DNA of 42,531 nucleotides from Bacteriovoracaceae bacterium (GCA_021732585.1 JAKFUR010000031.1:1-42531); one strand, 5' to 3'; shown: positions 32,506-41,587, counted from the stretch's first letter. Numbers and translations are program-made. The notes: generated by a model from the letters alone, not told the origin.

Positions 32506-33684
32506 TTAGAGGCCTCGCAAGGCATTCACGCCTGGAAGTTCACCTTTCTCAATGTACTCAAGAGAAGCGCCGCCACCGGTCGAGACGTGGCTGAACTGAT
32601 CAGCGAAGCCGCTCTGTTGAGCAGCGGCCACTGAATCACCGCCGCCGACGACAGTGAACGCACCTGAGTGAGCGATGTAGTTCGCCATTTCCATGGTGCC
32701 CGTTGCGAATTTTGGATTTTCAAACAAACCCATCGGGCCGTTCCAGAAAATCGTCTTAGCACCTTTCAAATGGAGGGCGTACTTGTCGATGGTGGCAGGT
32801 CCAATATCAAGACCCATTTTATCGTTGTTGATGGTCGCTGAGAAACTTGGTTCTGAATCAGGATTGCCGGCCACGATGTGATCGACCGGAAGCTGAATCT
32901 TGCCGCCCTTATCCTGCGCGAGCAATTGTTTGGCGAGAGCGACGTCTTCATCACCGCACAATGATTTACCGACGGCGAGACCCTTGGCCTTCAGGAATGG
33001 GTACGCCATAGCGCCGCCAATCAAAATCTTGTCGACGAGCACGAGCAAACGTTCAATGGTTTTGATTTTGTCAGCGACTTTTGCTCCACCGAGGACAGCA
33101 ACAAAAGGCTTCGCTGGTTTATCCATCAAGTGCCCGAGGGCCTTGATTTCTTTTTCGAGCAACAAACCGGCGTAAGCGCGACCAGAGAAGAACTTGTTCA
33201 CACCAAACACTGAGGCGTGTTTACGGTGAGCAGCGCCGAAGGCGTCGTTCACATATACATCGCCGTAAGTAGAAAGCTTCTCGGCGAACTCTTGATCGTT
33301 CTTTTCCTCGAGAGGGGAGAAGCGCAAGTTTTCCAAGAGAACGATTTTCGTCTCGGGAAGTTGCAAGAACTCTTTCACGCCCACATCAACCGGTCCGGTC
33401 GTGAGCACAACATCGATCCCGAGCTGTTCGGCGAGGTAAGTCGCTACGGGCTCCAGTGAGTATTTCGGATTCACTTGACCGTCTGGACGTCCGAGGTGAC
33501 TCATAAGAATAATTTTCGAAGCACCTTTCTCCAACATGAGACGGATCGTTGGCAAGGCCATGTCGATGCGACTCGCGTCCGTAATGGTACGTGGCTCAGT
33601 TTTAGTGAGCGGCACGTTGAAGTCAAAACGGGCCAAGACTTTTTTGCCTTTGAGGTCAGCGTCTTGGATGGATTTCAGTTGCAT
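32506..33684 (-). CDS. pgk: Phosphoglycerate kinase
   Basis: 392 residues. N-domain substrate site: VLARFDFNVPL, ILMSHLGRPDG, LLENLRFSPLEEKND; hinge and nucleotide domain: VNDAFGAAHRKHAS, PFVAVLGGAKVADKI, FWNGPMGLFE and TVVGGGDSVAAA near the end. It makes ATP from 1,3-bisphosphoglycerate. AAGGA precedes the ATG. It follows gap by nine bases and abuts tpiA, so three consecutive glycolytic steps are made from one transcript. All key Arg and Lys motifs appear intact. Confidence 0.97.
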   Translation of the reverse strand: MQLKSIQDADLKGKKVLARFDFNVPLTKTEPRTITDASRIDMALPTIRLMLEKGASKIILMSHLGRPDGQVNPKYSLEPVATYLAEQLGIDVVLTTGPVDVGVKEFLQLPETKIVLLENLRFSPLEEKNDQEFAEKLSTYGDVYVNDAFGAAHRKHASVFGVNKFFSGRAYAGLLLEKEIKALGHLMDKPAKPFVAVLGGAKVADKIKTIERLLVLVDKILIGGAMAYPFLKAKGLAVGKSLCGDEDVALAKQLLAQDKGGKIQLPVDHIVAGNPDSEPSFSATINNDKMGLDIGPATIDKYALHLKGAKTIFWNGPMGLFENPKFATGTMEMANYIAHSGAFTVVGGGDSVAAAQQSGFADQFSHVSTGGGASLEYIEKGELPGVNALRGL

Positions 33685-33693
33685 GGGTTGTCC

Positions 33694-34716
33694 TTAAAGT
33701 TTTGCGCCAACGAATTTTGCAAGATCAAGAACACGGTTCGAGAAACCCACTTCGTTGTCATACCAGCTCACGACTTTCGCCGTTTTGCCGATGACGTTGG
33801 TGAGCTTCGAATCAAAAATCGAAGAGTCTGGGTTGCCCATGAAATCAACAGAAACCAATTCTTCTTCGGTGTAACCGAGGATGCCTTTCAAAGGACCTTC
33901 GCTGGCGGCTTTCATAGCTGCATTGATGGCTTTCTTATCAGCAGGCTTCGTGAGTGTGACAGTGAGGTCAACCATTGAAACATCGGGAGTCGGAACACGA
34001 ACGGCGTAGCCGTCGAGTTTGCCTGCCATCTCTGGGATCACATCGCCCATGGCTTTAGCTGCGCCCGTTGAAGTCGGGATCATGCTGACAGCTGCTGCCC
34101 GCGCGCGGCGCATGTCGGTGTGTGAGTTGTCGAGAATGTTTTGATCTGAGGTGTACGAGTGGATTGTCGTCATCAAACCGTTCTCGATACCGAAGTTTTC
34201 GTGCAGCACTTTCACGATCGGCGCGAGGCAGTTCGTCGTGCAGCTGGCGTTAGAGATGATGTGGTGATTGGCGGGATCGTACTTGTCGCTGTTTACGCCC
34301 ATCACGAAGGTGCCGTCGAGGTCTTTACCTGGAGCGCACATAATAGCTTTCTTCACTGAGCCGCGAAGATGCTGGCCGAGACCTGGTTTGTCTTTGAAGA
34401 TACCGGTGGCATCGATCACCACTTGCACGCCATGAGCGTCCCAAGGAATCTCGGCTGGGCTCTTGATACCGTAGAAGTGGATTTTTTTGCCGGCAACCAT
34501 CAGGTCGTCGCCATTCAAAGTGACGTCCACAGGAAGTTTCCCGTGGAGAGAATCGTATTTCATTAAATGTACGTAAGGTGCGCGATCACCGGGATTGTTA
34601 ACCGCGACAATTTCGATGTCGAGATCAAGGCCTTTGTGTTGGCGCTTAACCAATTCGCGTAAAATTGTGCGGCCGATGCGGCCCATTCCGTTAATGCCAA
34701 CTTTAACCGTTTTCAT
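33694..34716 (-). CDS. gap: Glyceraldehyde-3-phosphate dehydrogenase
   Basis: 340 residues. The Rossmann start is VGINGMGRIGRTILREL. The catalytic Cys159 is in SNASCTTNCLAP, with the activating His in the HSYTSDQNILD region. The C-terminal domain holds RRARAAAVSMIPTSTGAAKA and SWYDNEVGFSNRVLDL. It oxidises glyceraldehyde 3-phosphate with NAD+; the Asn-Pro after VAVN in the cofactor pocket leaves NAD/NADP preference open. AAGGAGA lies six bases before the ATG. First gene of the gap-pgk-tpiA-secG operon. Confidence 0.97.
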   Translation of the reverse strand: MKTVKVGINGMGRIGRTILRELVKRQHKGLDLDIEIVAVNNPGDRAPYVHLMKYDSLHGKLPVDVTLNGDDLMVAGKKIHFYGIKSPAEIPWDAHGVQVVIDATGIFKDKPGLGQHLRGSVKKAIMCAPGKDLDGTFVMGVNSDKYDPANHHIISNASCTTNCLAPIVKVLHENFGIENGLMTTIHSYTSDQNILDNSHTDMRRARAAAVSMIPTSTGAAKAMGDVIPEMAGKLDGYAVRVPTPDVSMVDLTVTLTKPADKKAINAAMKAASEGPLKGILGYTEEELVSVDFMGNPDSSIFDSKLTNVIGKTAKVVSWYDNEVGFSNRVLDLAKFVGAKL

Positions 34717-34936
34717 GAAGTCTCCTTAAGCACCAATTAAGGTGAGAAATGTCTGGATGAGAGGGAGAAATATCTTGGTGCAAATTGCCATGGATAGGGC
34801 CTTTTGTGTAGGGGTTTGAGGGTATTGGCCCATGCTTGCGCGGTGCGCATTAAGTAAAAAGCTCAACAAAACGGCAGAAAGTACCCGGAGGCTCAAGAGC
34901 GGCATGTAATCGTATGATTTAGCCAGGGGAGAACTC
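34717..34936. promoter_or_regulatory. Divergent gap / thioredoxin-like intergenic region
   Basis: 220 bases without a supported gene. It must hold the gap promoter (minus) and that of the plus-strand pair. A TATGAT box at 34913-34918 suits the plus direction, but no good -35 box lies 16-18 bases before it. I see no strong hairpin. Confidence 0.35.
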
Positions 34937-35683
34937 ATGAAATTAACGTTCATTATCTTAAGTCTATTACTAGTCCTCATGGGCACGCGGGCGATGGCGA
35001 GCGTAAGTTCGATGCCACAAGCGCAGAAGCCGGAAAAAAGTTTCGTCTGCTGGAAAGCGATGCAAACACTCATCAAGCGCGACGGGGTGGGTGAGCAGTG
35101 GCGAGCCAAAATGCGCCCTGATAACACTTTCCGATATACCGCTCCAACCAAGACGCTTTCGCGCTGGTGGACCTTGGAAAAAGAAGCGGGCCACGAAGTG
35201 CTCGTTAAAGAAAGTCCTTACGATCGTTTGATCGTTCGTTATTCCACGTCTCAAAAATGCGCTCCGGAAATCGCTACCATCGCTCTGAACGCGCCAACGA
35301 CCGGCTTCACCGACGCAGAACTCGCCCGCACTTTGAAGAACGCTCAAGGCGGCGGTTTGATCTACTCTTGGTCACCCTTCATGGATCATTCAGTGAGTGG
35401 CATTAAAACGATCCGTGAGGTGGCGGCCAAAAATAATCTCGCACTCACCATCGTGCTTGATCCCAATGTAAAAGAAGCCGACGCGCTGAAGGCCCTCAAG
35501 AAAGAAGGCATCACTGACGTGAAGCTCACCAAGATGCATAGCTTCGAAATGCGCAAGCGCAACACGCTGATGCACTACCCGAACATTCTTATGTATAAAA
35601 GTGGCCGCATCGTCGGGCCGATGGTTCCCGGTATCATGGGACAAACCACTTACTCCCGCGTTGTCGGGAAATACCTGGAGTAG
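34937..35683 (+). CDS. Exported thioredoxin-fold-like protein lacking CxxC
   Basis: 248 residues with a signal peptide (MKLTFIILSLLLVLMGTRAMA, cleavage before SVSS). The C-terminal half looks like a thioredoxin fold: LALTIVLDPNVKEADALKAL, then an MHYPNILMYKSGRIVGPMVP stretch that fits the cis-Pro and beta-hairpin part. No CxxC is present; the only mature Cys (FVCWK and QKCAPE) lie in the N-terminal half. It may thus be a scaffold or binding module. GGGGAG precedes the ATG. The next gene starts three bases after the stop, so they are coupled. The fold assignment is tentative. Confidence 0.62.
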   Translation: MKLTFIILSLLLVLMGTRAMASVSSMPQAQKPEKSFVCWKAMQTLIKRDGVGEQWRAKMRPDNTFRYTAPTKTLSRWWTLEKEAGHEVLVKESPYDRLIVRYSTSQKCAPEIATIALNAPTTGFTDAELARTLKNAQGGGLIYSWSPFMDHSVSGIKTIREVAAKNNLALTIVLDPNVKEADALKALKKEGITDVKLTKMHSFEMRKRNTLMHYPNILMYKSGRIVGPMVPGIMGQTTYSRVVGKYLE

Positions 35684-35686
35684 CCC

Positions 35687-37333
35687 ATGTTACTAATAAC
35701 GATGATGGTGCTGCTTTCTGGAAATGCCAACGCGCAAGGTTTACCGGCCGTCTGTGCGGTGGATAGGGATCTCGCGCAAGAACGCGTGGAGCTCGATTTT
35801 ACTCCCGATTATTTCTTCAAACCGATTCCACGTCAGGGACCACAAGATAATCGAAACGAAGTTTCGATTATTGGCCCAAGTGGTAACCTCGTTCTGGACA
35901 TGAACACTGGTGACTACCGTGCGGTGCCTGGTCCTTACGACGCAGTTCCAACACCTGATGGGCAAATTATCATTACGCCGGGACTCAATTTTTACGATCG
36001 TGATAATTTGAGCACGAATTCAACTCCGTTGCTCGCTGACGGCAACCGTCCGGCAGGTCTCCAAGGTGTCTATCACTCGGCTGGAGTGTTGCCAGGAGTG
36101 CAGACGCCCAACAGAAACTATCGTGTGATCACCGATACTCTGACGACGGGTGACACCAGTATGAACACCTTGATGTTCAAAGATTTCAGATCGACCGTCG
36201 CGGGCGGAAGTCCCAACATGGGGTCAAACGATCAAGCACCTAAACCACTCTGTTCTAACTTGGGTGATGCTCCCTACAAGTTGCCGATGCTTTCAAAAGA
36301 CGGTCAGCAACTCGCGGCCTATGACGTCGAGGCCGGCACGACTAAAATTTTCCGTATCGTGACTGCACCTAACGGCGGCACGCGCTGTGAGATGACTCGT
36401 GATCTAGGATTTGCCACGGGTAAAGTGGAGTTCTCTCCCGATGGAAAAAAAATTACCTTCGCTTCTGACACCAATGACACCAATCCTGGGGGCGTTACTT
36501 GGTATGAGCAACCGAGCTTAAATAGCCAAAACTTTCAAGTCTATGTTGTGGATCTAGAAGAAGATACCGTTCAGCGTATCTCCAATCAGACGCGCGGCAA
36601 CTCATATTATCCATCGTTCACGCATGATAACTCAGTCGTTTTCCTCGAGCAGATGCCGGACTCAACTTACAACGTTGTTCGTGCACCGATTGAGAGCGCC
36701 CCAGCGGTTCGCCTTGCGACTGCAGACAGCATCAACAGCACGAGCTGTGCCAACATCGACGACGATTTCGTCGCGGCCGTGGCGCTAGGATCGCTCTGGA
36801 CGGAAGTTTGCCAAGGAAGCCAAGCGCCGGCGAAATCTCTGCAGGGTCTCGCTTTCACTCCATTGTCACTTGATGGGGATCAATGCCGTCAGCTTGTGCA
36901 GCAGCGCTGGCCGGCTTACCAACAACAGTTGCGCGCGAGTCAGCAGGCGCTGCCGTCGATCACTCCAGATCTCCAATCAGCGCGTGGTGAGGTTTTGAGC
37001 GCTTACTATCAACGCTTTGTTGGCTTGAGCCAAAGCGCTCTCGAGGCTGTATGTCCAGAGGGAGCAGCAGGTCCAGGGCCAGGCGCAAACGTTGTGACGG
37101 CAAAGGGTGTTGGAGAATTCGCAGTGCAAACAAATCCGCTCATCATGTGCTTGCAGTGCCATGCCACAGGCGGGAATCAGTTTGACTTCGCTAACCCTGA
37201 AAACCTCTCCGAAGAAAAAGATCGCATCTTCAGCGCAGTGGCTTCAGAGCACATGCCGTTGGGTGTAGAAATGAAGCCGGAAGAACGTGCGGCGATGTTG
37301 GAATACATCCGCACAGCGATTCCGAGTCCGTAG
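35687..37333 (+). CDS. Exported beta-propeller-like protein with C-terminal cytochrome c motif
   Basis: 548 residues with a short signal peptide (MLLITMMVLLSGNANA, cleavage before QGL). Residues ~30-370 show TolB/PD40-like propeller repeats: YKLPMLSKDGQQLAAYDVEA, KVEFSPDGKKITFASD and SYYPSFTHDNSVVFLE. After a Gln-rich helical part, the C-terminus has one haem c site C488LQCH and a possible distal Met in SEHM523PLG, then a terminal helix. This is a propeller-monohaem cytochrome architecture, located in the periplasm. The ribosome site GGAG lies in the end of the previous gene. Partner and electron path are unknown. Confidence 0.75.
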   Translation: MLLITMMVLLSGNANAQGLPAVCAVDRDLAQERVELDFTPDYFFKPIPRQGPQDNRNEVSIIGPSGNLVLDMNTGDYRAVPGPYDAVPTPDGQIIITPGLNFYDRDNLSTNSTPLLADGNRPAGLQGVYHSAGVLPGVQTPNRNYRVITDTLTTGDTSMNTLMFKDFRSTVAGGSPNMGSNDQAPKPLCSNLGDAPYKLPMLSKDGQQLAAYDVEAGTTKIFRIVTAPNGGTRCEMTRDLGFATGKVEFSPDGKKITFASDTNDTNPGGVTWYEQPSLNSQNFQVYVVDLEEDTVQRISNQTRGNSYYPSFTHDNSVVFLEQMPDSTYNVVRAPIESAPAVRLATADSINSTSCANIDDDFVAAVALGSLWTEVCQGSQAPAKSLQGLAFTPLSLDGDQCRQLVQQRWPAYQQQLRASQQALPSITPDLQSARGEVLSAYYQRFVGLSQSALEAVCPEGAAGPGPGANVVTAKGVGEFAVQTNPLIMCLQCHATGGNQFDFANPENLSEEKDRIFSAVASEHMPLGVEMKPEERAAMLEYIRTAIPSP

Positions 37334-37335
37334 AA

Positions 37336-38103
37336 TTAGAATCCAAATAATGCGTGGGCGTTGTCCCACGCATGAATAGAAAGCGCCTCTTCGGAGGCGC
37401 TTTTTATTTCCGCCACTTTTTTCAAAACATGCGGCAGATAAAACGGTGCGTTCTCTTTCCCGCGATGGGGAACAGGCGTGAGAAACGGGCTGTCAGTTTC
37501 TAGGAGAATGCGTTCGAGTGGACACAAGCGAACAGCGTCCCGCACATTCTCGGCCTTAGGAAACGTCACCATGCCGTTGAAGCCCAAGTAAAAACCACAA
37601 TCGATCGCCACCTGCGCGAGCTCCATCCCAGACGAGAAACTGTGAACCACGCCTTTCTTTTTGAGTTGGGGCGCGAACTCCTTTAAGAAGACGATCATGT
37701 CTTCATCAGAATCGCGAGAATGGATCACAATCGGTTTATCAGCAGCGACGGCGAGTTCGAGTTGCGCACGAAACCACTTGAGCTGCACGTCTTTGGGTGA
37801 GTTGTTGTAGTGATAATCTAGACCGATCTCACCGATCGCCACCACACGGGGGTGGTGGGCGCGGGAACGGATGCGCTCCAGCACTTCATCGGTCATGTTT
37901 TTGCTGTCGTGGGGATGGATGCCTTGCGTGCACCAGATCTGCGAGTGCGCTTCCGCGAGAGCAATCACGGCGTCGATATTTTCAGGATCAACGCCGATGG
38001 TGACCAGCTTCTCGACCCCCGCCTCTTGGCACAGTCTTAAAGTCTCCTCGAGAGGGCGATCTTTAAGATAGTCCAAGTGGCAGTGGGTCTCGGCAATTTT
38101 CAT
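37336..38103 (-). CDS. tatD: TatD-family metal-dependent hydrolase
   Basis: 255 residues. Metal ligands: ETHCHLDYL (HxH), GEIGLDYH (Glu), VIHSRDSDED (His), GVVHSFSSG (His) and ETDSPFLTPVPHRGKENAP (Asp and the family signature). TatD proteins are DNases or deoxyribonucleoside hydrolases of the amidohydrolase superfamily. The start overlaps the VKOR-DsbA gene's stop by four bases. The final codons coincide with two hairpins, one with a T run on the plus strand that acts as terminator for the convergent cytochrome gene. Length is typical. Confidence 0.93.
   Translation of the reverse strand: MKIAETHCHLDYLKDRPLEETLRLCQEAGVEKLVTIGVDPENIDAVIALAEAHSQIWCTQGIHPHDSKNMTDEVLERIRSRAHHPRVVAIGEIGLDYHYNNSPKDVQLKWFRAQLELAVAADKPIVIHSRDSDEDMIVFLKEFAPQLKKKGVVHSFSSGMELAQVAIDCGFYLGFNGMVTFPKAENVRDAVRLCPLERILLETDSPFLTPVPHRGKENAPFYLPHVLKKVAEIKSASEEALSIHAWDNAHALFGF
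37380..37409 (+). terminator. Terminator of the propeller-cytochrome gene, inside tatD
   Basis: AAAGCGCCTC/GAGGCGCTTT with a TTCG tetraloop, followed by TTTATTT. It lies 47 bases after the plus-strand stop but within tatD codons. A second hairpin ATGCGTGGG/CCCACGCAT lies just before it (37350-37373). Confidence 0.85.
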
Positions 38104-39242
38104 TTTTTCAACAGGTCATCAAAGATGGCATGGAAGTGTGGATTCGGAATAGAACCTTCGATCTTCTTGCCGTTGATGATGATGGTCGGAGTGCTGCGAA
38201 GATTGAACTTCGTAGCACCGTTGATGGAAGCCAACACCGCATCACGCGTGGTCTGGCCATCAAAGCACGCTGTCAAACCGTGCTTGTCAGCCAGGGCCTT
38301 GAGTGAATCAAGATCAAGTTTCTCTTGGTTCGCGAAGATTTCGTCGTGAACTTCGTTGAATTTCGCTGGATCACAAGCAGCGAGCATGGCCGCGCGACAG
38401 GCGTACTGGTGCATGGCACTTTTAACGCTTGTGTTACACGCGCTATCGAGTGGATAGAAGAAGTACTGAATGTTGATTTTCCCAGCATAACGTCGAGCGA
38501 GTTGAGGCATCTGCTCCGCGACCACTTTACAAAATGGGCACTGGAAGTCTGAGAATACGGAGACGCGAATGGGAGCATCAGCAAAGTTCGGCGTTGAGGC
38601 ATGGATCACAAAAGGTGATACCGGCTCTGGATCCCCATAATCAGCCAGAGTCTTATACTGAGAGACGACTTGGGTAGAAACGTTTGCGAGTTTGCTCGCG
38701 CGACCTGTTGTGTACTGACTCAAGGCCACGCTGCTGGCGATTGTAATGGCCAACCAAATGCCGGCGACTTTGACATCAGGAACCCAGGAGTTGATGCCTT
38801 TTTTCCAGAAGAGCGCCGCTGCGATCCAGCTCAAGACGTAATAAACAGTGCAGACTGGGCAGAGACCACCCAAAGCTACCAAAGAGAAACCGAGCAAGAA
38901 TAAAGTACCCATAGCATTGTACTTTGTGACAGCACTCGCCGTGCGCTCGTAAGCTTCTGAAGCAAAAAGTGATGCGCCAATGAGGAAAAGACCATTGAGC
39001 AAACCCAAAAACGCGATCGGCACACCGGCGAGAGAGGCTACTTTCGAATGTGTTGCTACGTCGCAGTTCCAGAAGGCAGAGACGTCACATAATGTGCTGG
39101 CGCCGCCGAGGCCTGATGGATAAAGCGTGTCATAAAAATGAGTGGTGAGATAAATCCCTGTGGCCATCATCAGCACAGCGTTCAAGATGTGGAGGGCGTG
39201 CATGCCCGTGATGCCTTGGAGGGTGAGACCTTTTTTATCCAT
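38100..39242 (-). CDS. VKOR-DsbA fusion (disulfide-bond formation)
   Basis: 380 residues from ATG 39242, chosen for GGAAG five bases upstream; the track start is 17 codons earlier. The N-terminal VKOR domain (about 10-150) has four to five membrane helices, a loop Cys pair (C52 and C60, in LCDVSAFWNCDVATHS) and the quinone-site CPVC (C128/C131). After another membrane segment, the C-terminal thioredoxin domain has a DsbA-type C234PFC237 (FSDFQCPFCKVV) and cis-Pro RSTPTIIING. One chain thus oxidises periplasmic thiols and passes electrons to quinone. It sits between pgeF and tatD in the minus-strand operon. Confidence 0.92.
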   Translation of the reverse strand: MDKKGLTLQGITGMHALHILNAVLMMATGIYLTTHFYDTLYPSGLGGASTLCDVSAFWNCDVATHSKVASLAGVPIAFLGLLNGLFLIGASLFASEAYERTASAVTKYNAMGTLFLLGFSLVALGGLCPVCTVYYVLSWIAAALFWKKGINSWVPDVKVAGIWLAITIASSVALSQYTTGRASKLANVSTQVVSQYKTLADYGDPEPVSPFVIHASTPNFADAPIRVSVFSDFQCPFCKVVAEQMPQLARRYAGKINIQYFFYPLDSACNTSVKSAMHQYACRAAMLAACDPAKFNEVHDEIFANQEKLDLDSLKALADKHGLTACFDGQTTRDAVLASINGATKFNLRSTPTIIINGKKIEGSIPNPHFHAIFDDLLKK

Positions 39243-39262
39243 GGTGCTTCCTTTGTTGCTTT

Positions 39263-39850
39263 CTATTGTGCCAGCGGGACGTAGAGATTCCAAATGCGTT
39301 GTGGCGTCTTGTCCCGCCGATAACTTGGATATTTAGTGTTGCAACAGGTGCAAACACCCGAGTCACTTACTTTGATGGTGGGAAACTGGCTTTTGAGTTG
39401 GCGATGGGCCTCCGCCACCAGATCAAAACGCAGAGTTCCATCCGTTCTTTTGATGACTTCACCGTGAGGAAAATGCGAGCCGAACTCACCGGTGACCTCA
39501 AAACAACAGGCGCGAATGCACGGGCCAATAAAAGCCTCCGTGGGCTTTATCTTTTGCACTTCGGAAGTTATCAGGATTCCACCGGCCAATCCGCGCCAGC
39601 CGGCGTGAAGGAGTGCTTGGCCTTGAGTGCCTTCAATCGCCACCGGCATGCAGTCGGCGGTTTTAATCGCCAGCGTTTCTCGTGCGTGGCCCACAATACC
39701 ATCGGCTTCTTGTGACGATAGCTCAGGAGTTTGAGCATCAAGCACTTTTACCGAATGAGTTTGGTGAACATGCGCAAAAGTCGTGTTGGGTTTTTGATCG
39801 AAAGCACGAAACCAACCCTGCATGAGTTTTCTCTCAAACAGCAGGCTCAT
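39263..39850 (-). CDS. pgeF: PgeF/YfiH-family (laccase-domain, Cu-oxidase_4) protein
   Basis: 195 residues, shorter than the usual ~240; the N-terminal strand region is cut down. Core marks: HQTHSV, AIKTADCMPVAI, LLHAGWRGLAGG, FIGPCIRACCFEV and a terminal CTCCNTKYPSYRRD. The Zn/Cu ligands (His, Cys, His) are present. PgeF in E. coli removes wrongly added L-Ser from UDP-MurNAc in peptidoglycan synthesis; other members are purine nucleoside enzymes, so the exact role is open. The start overlaps rluD by four bases, the common rluD-pgeF order. Confidence 0.87.
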   Translation of the reverse strand: MSLLFERKLMQGWFRAFDQKPNTTFAHVHQTHSVKVLDAQTPELSSQEADGIVGHARETLAIKTADCMPVAIEGTQGQALLHAGWRGLAGGILITSEVQKIKPTEAFIGPCIRACCFEVTGEFGSHFPHGEVIKRTDGTLRFDLVAEAHRQLKSQFPTIKVSDSGVCTCCNTKYPSYRRDKTPQRIWNLYVPLAQ

Positions 39851-40830
39851 ATCCGCTCGACCACTTGTTGCATCGGCGCTGGAAGGGGAGCTTCGAAACG
39901 TAGCTGCTCACCGGTTATAGGATGCTTAAAGCCCAGTACACGCGCGTGAAGTAATTGGTAAGGCCATTCTTTAACGAGAGCAATGACATCTTCCGGCATG
40001 CGCGCCATCTGGTGCGTGACTTCCGCGTAGAGTGGATCGCACACTACAGGCGTTTGTAGAAACTGCGATGCGTGCACTCGGATTTGGTGCGTGCGGCCAG
40101 TCTCTAGTCGAAATTCTGCGTGGTGAAGATTCTTGTTACTCTTCAGCATTCTGAAATGGCTGATGGCTTTCTTGCCGCCTTTAATGAGGCAGCTTTGTTT
40201 TTGTCGGTGAGCAGGGTGACGTCCGATGAACGTCTCAATTTTTCCCGCCTGCATTTTAGGCTGACCCCAAAGCACGGCTTCATAGGTGCGCTCAATGTCG
40301 TGGGCCGAGAAAAGCTGCACGAGACCCTCATGAGCTTTTTGAGTTTTCGCCACTACCATCACACCAGATGTTCCGAGATCGAGACGATGAACGATGCCTG
40401 GGCGTTTCTCGCCGCCGATGCCCGCAAGATCTGGGCAGTGATAAAGAATCGCATTCACCAAAGTTTTATCTGGATGTCCTGGGGCTGGGTGCACACACAG
40501 GCCTGCAGGCTTAATAATGATGATGAGGTGTTCGTCTTCAAACAAAATATCCAAGGGAATATTTTGTGCCACCAACTCAGTGGTAATGACCGGGGGAATC
40601 TCGACTTCGACTTCAGTATTCGCTGCCGGCATTTTATTTAACGAAAGCGTCTTACCATCTACCGTGGTGATGTTTTCATCATCAAAGAGACGTTTGATGG
40701 TACTGCGAGAAAGGTCCGGCAGTTTCGCGACTAACCAGTGGTCGAGGCGACGATAGGTTTCACGGTCTTCTTCTGAGACAATAATGATCCGCGCGTCGAC
40801 CTCAGAGACTTCGGTTTCGGCGCTGGTCAT
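39847..40830 (-). CDS. rluD: 23S rRNA pseudouridine synthase, RluD/RluA family
   Basis: 327 residues. An S4 RNA-binding domain (about 28-75; RRLDHWLVAKLPDLSRSTIK) precedes the catalytic domain with KPAGLCVHPAPGHPDKTLVN and the active-site GIVHRLDLGTSG, Asp151. Near the end RLETGRTHQIRVHAS is conserved. The S4 domain and context favour RluD (positions in helix 69) over RluA. It begins one base after the J-like/HTH gene's stop and overlaps pgeF by four bases. Confidence 0.92.
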   Translation of the reverse strand: MTSAETEVSEVDARIIIVSEEDRETYRRLDHWLVAKLPDLSRSTIKRLFDDENITTVDGKTLSLNKMPAANTEVEVEIPPVITTELVAQNIPLDILFEDEHLIIIIKPAGLCVHPAPGHPDKTLVNAILYHCPDLAGIGGEKRPGIVHRLDLGTSGVMVVAKTQKAHEGLVQLFSAHDIERTYEAVLWGQPKMQAGKIETFIGRHPAHRQKQSCLIKGGKKAISHFRMLKSNKNLHHAEFRLETGRTHQIRVHASQFLQTPVVCDPLYAEVTHQMARMPEDVIALVKEWPYQLLHARVLGFKHPITGEQLRFEAPLPAPMQQVVERI

Positions 40831-40831
40831 T

Positions 40832-41575
40832 TTATTTCGCGCCTTTCAGACGCTTGATGTGATGAAGGTAAGATGTCGCTACAAGATCCGGATTCAGCTT
40901 CAGCACTTTCGCAAGTTGCGCCACGAATCCACGGGTGTACACATCGGCTGGAAGTTTTGCGATGTTGTCGTTCTCGATGGCCTCGAGGTGCGTTCGAGAA
41001 ATACGAGTCATCTCCACCAGACGGGCCATGTCGACATTTTTATATTCACGAATCTGGCGCAGGTACGGACCAGTGAAGTCGGTCGACTGCTCGATCTTTT
41101 GTTCCATGGCCGGATCTACCGTGTAGTCCAAACCGAATTTTTTCAGCGCTTGCACCTTAGAAACTTTCGCTTCCTGCAAATTAGAACCGTAATCTTCGTA
41201 TTGGAAATTCGGACGGGCTTCTTGTGCCGGCAACTTTGAGTCTTTGAAATCGTCGTTGCGTGCAGGTGCCGGTGCCGGACGCTCCATCACATGCGGGGTC
41301 GCGACCGAATCTTCGAAGGGATTCCGTGGAGCGTGGTTGAAACCACGAACACGATCATACTCGCGGCGTTTTTCTGGGAAACCAAGAATGGCGTAGGCCT
41401 CTTCGATTTGATCGACGATGGCCTGGCATTCAGCTTGTGACATCAACGAGTACAAGGCGACTGAGTCACCAGAGTAAGCATTGCGTGCTCGAGTGTAGGC
41501 GCGCTCGATTTCCTGAGGAGTGGCCCCCATAGCGATCTCGAGAACTTCGTAGTAGTTTTTCTTTTCCGTATCCAT
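40832..41575 (-). CDS. J-like domain plus RodZ-type HTH protein
   Basis: 247 residues from ATG 41575, with AAAGGA eight bases upstream; the track's TTG at 41581 is too close to it. The N-terminus is J-domain-like (YYEVLEIAMGATPQEIERAY ... EEAYAILGFPEKRREYDRV), but the HPD tripeptide needed to activate Hsp70 is replaced (AYSGDSVAL). A Pro/Arg-rich linker follows. The C-terminal ~75 residues are an HTH_25-type domain as in RodZ (GPYLRQIREYKNVDMARLVE, then LEAIENDNIAKLPADVYTRG). There is no membrane segment, unlike RodZ. It lies 12 bases downstream of the MinD-like gene. The combination suggests a cytoplasmic scaffold for a positioning ATPase (inference). Confidence 0.8.
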   Translation of the reverse strand: MDTEKKNYYEVLEIAMGATPQEIERAYTRARNAYSGDSVALYSLMSQAECQAIVDQIEEAYAILGFPEKRREYDRVRGFNHAPRNPFEDSVATPHVMERPAPAPARNDDFKDSKLPAQEARPNFQYEDYGSNLQEAKVSKVQALKKFGLDYTVDPAMEQKIEQSTDFTGPYLRQIREYKNVDMARLVEMTRISRTHLEAIENDNIAKLPADVYTRGFVAQLAKVLKLNPDLVATSYLHHIKRLKGAK

Positions 41576-41587
41576 GCTCAATTCCTT

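Noticed and set aside
31851-32594. 247-residue plus-strand ORF antisense to tpiA and pgk
   Set aside because: A shadow frame over two clearly conserved glycolytic genes.
34726-35151. 141-residue minus-strand ORF upstream of gap
   Set aside because: It overlaps the signal-peptide gene at 34937, lacks a ribosome site and resembles no protein family.
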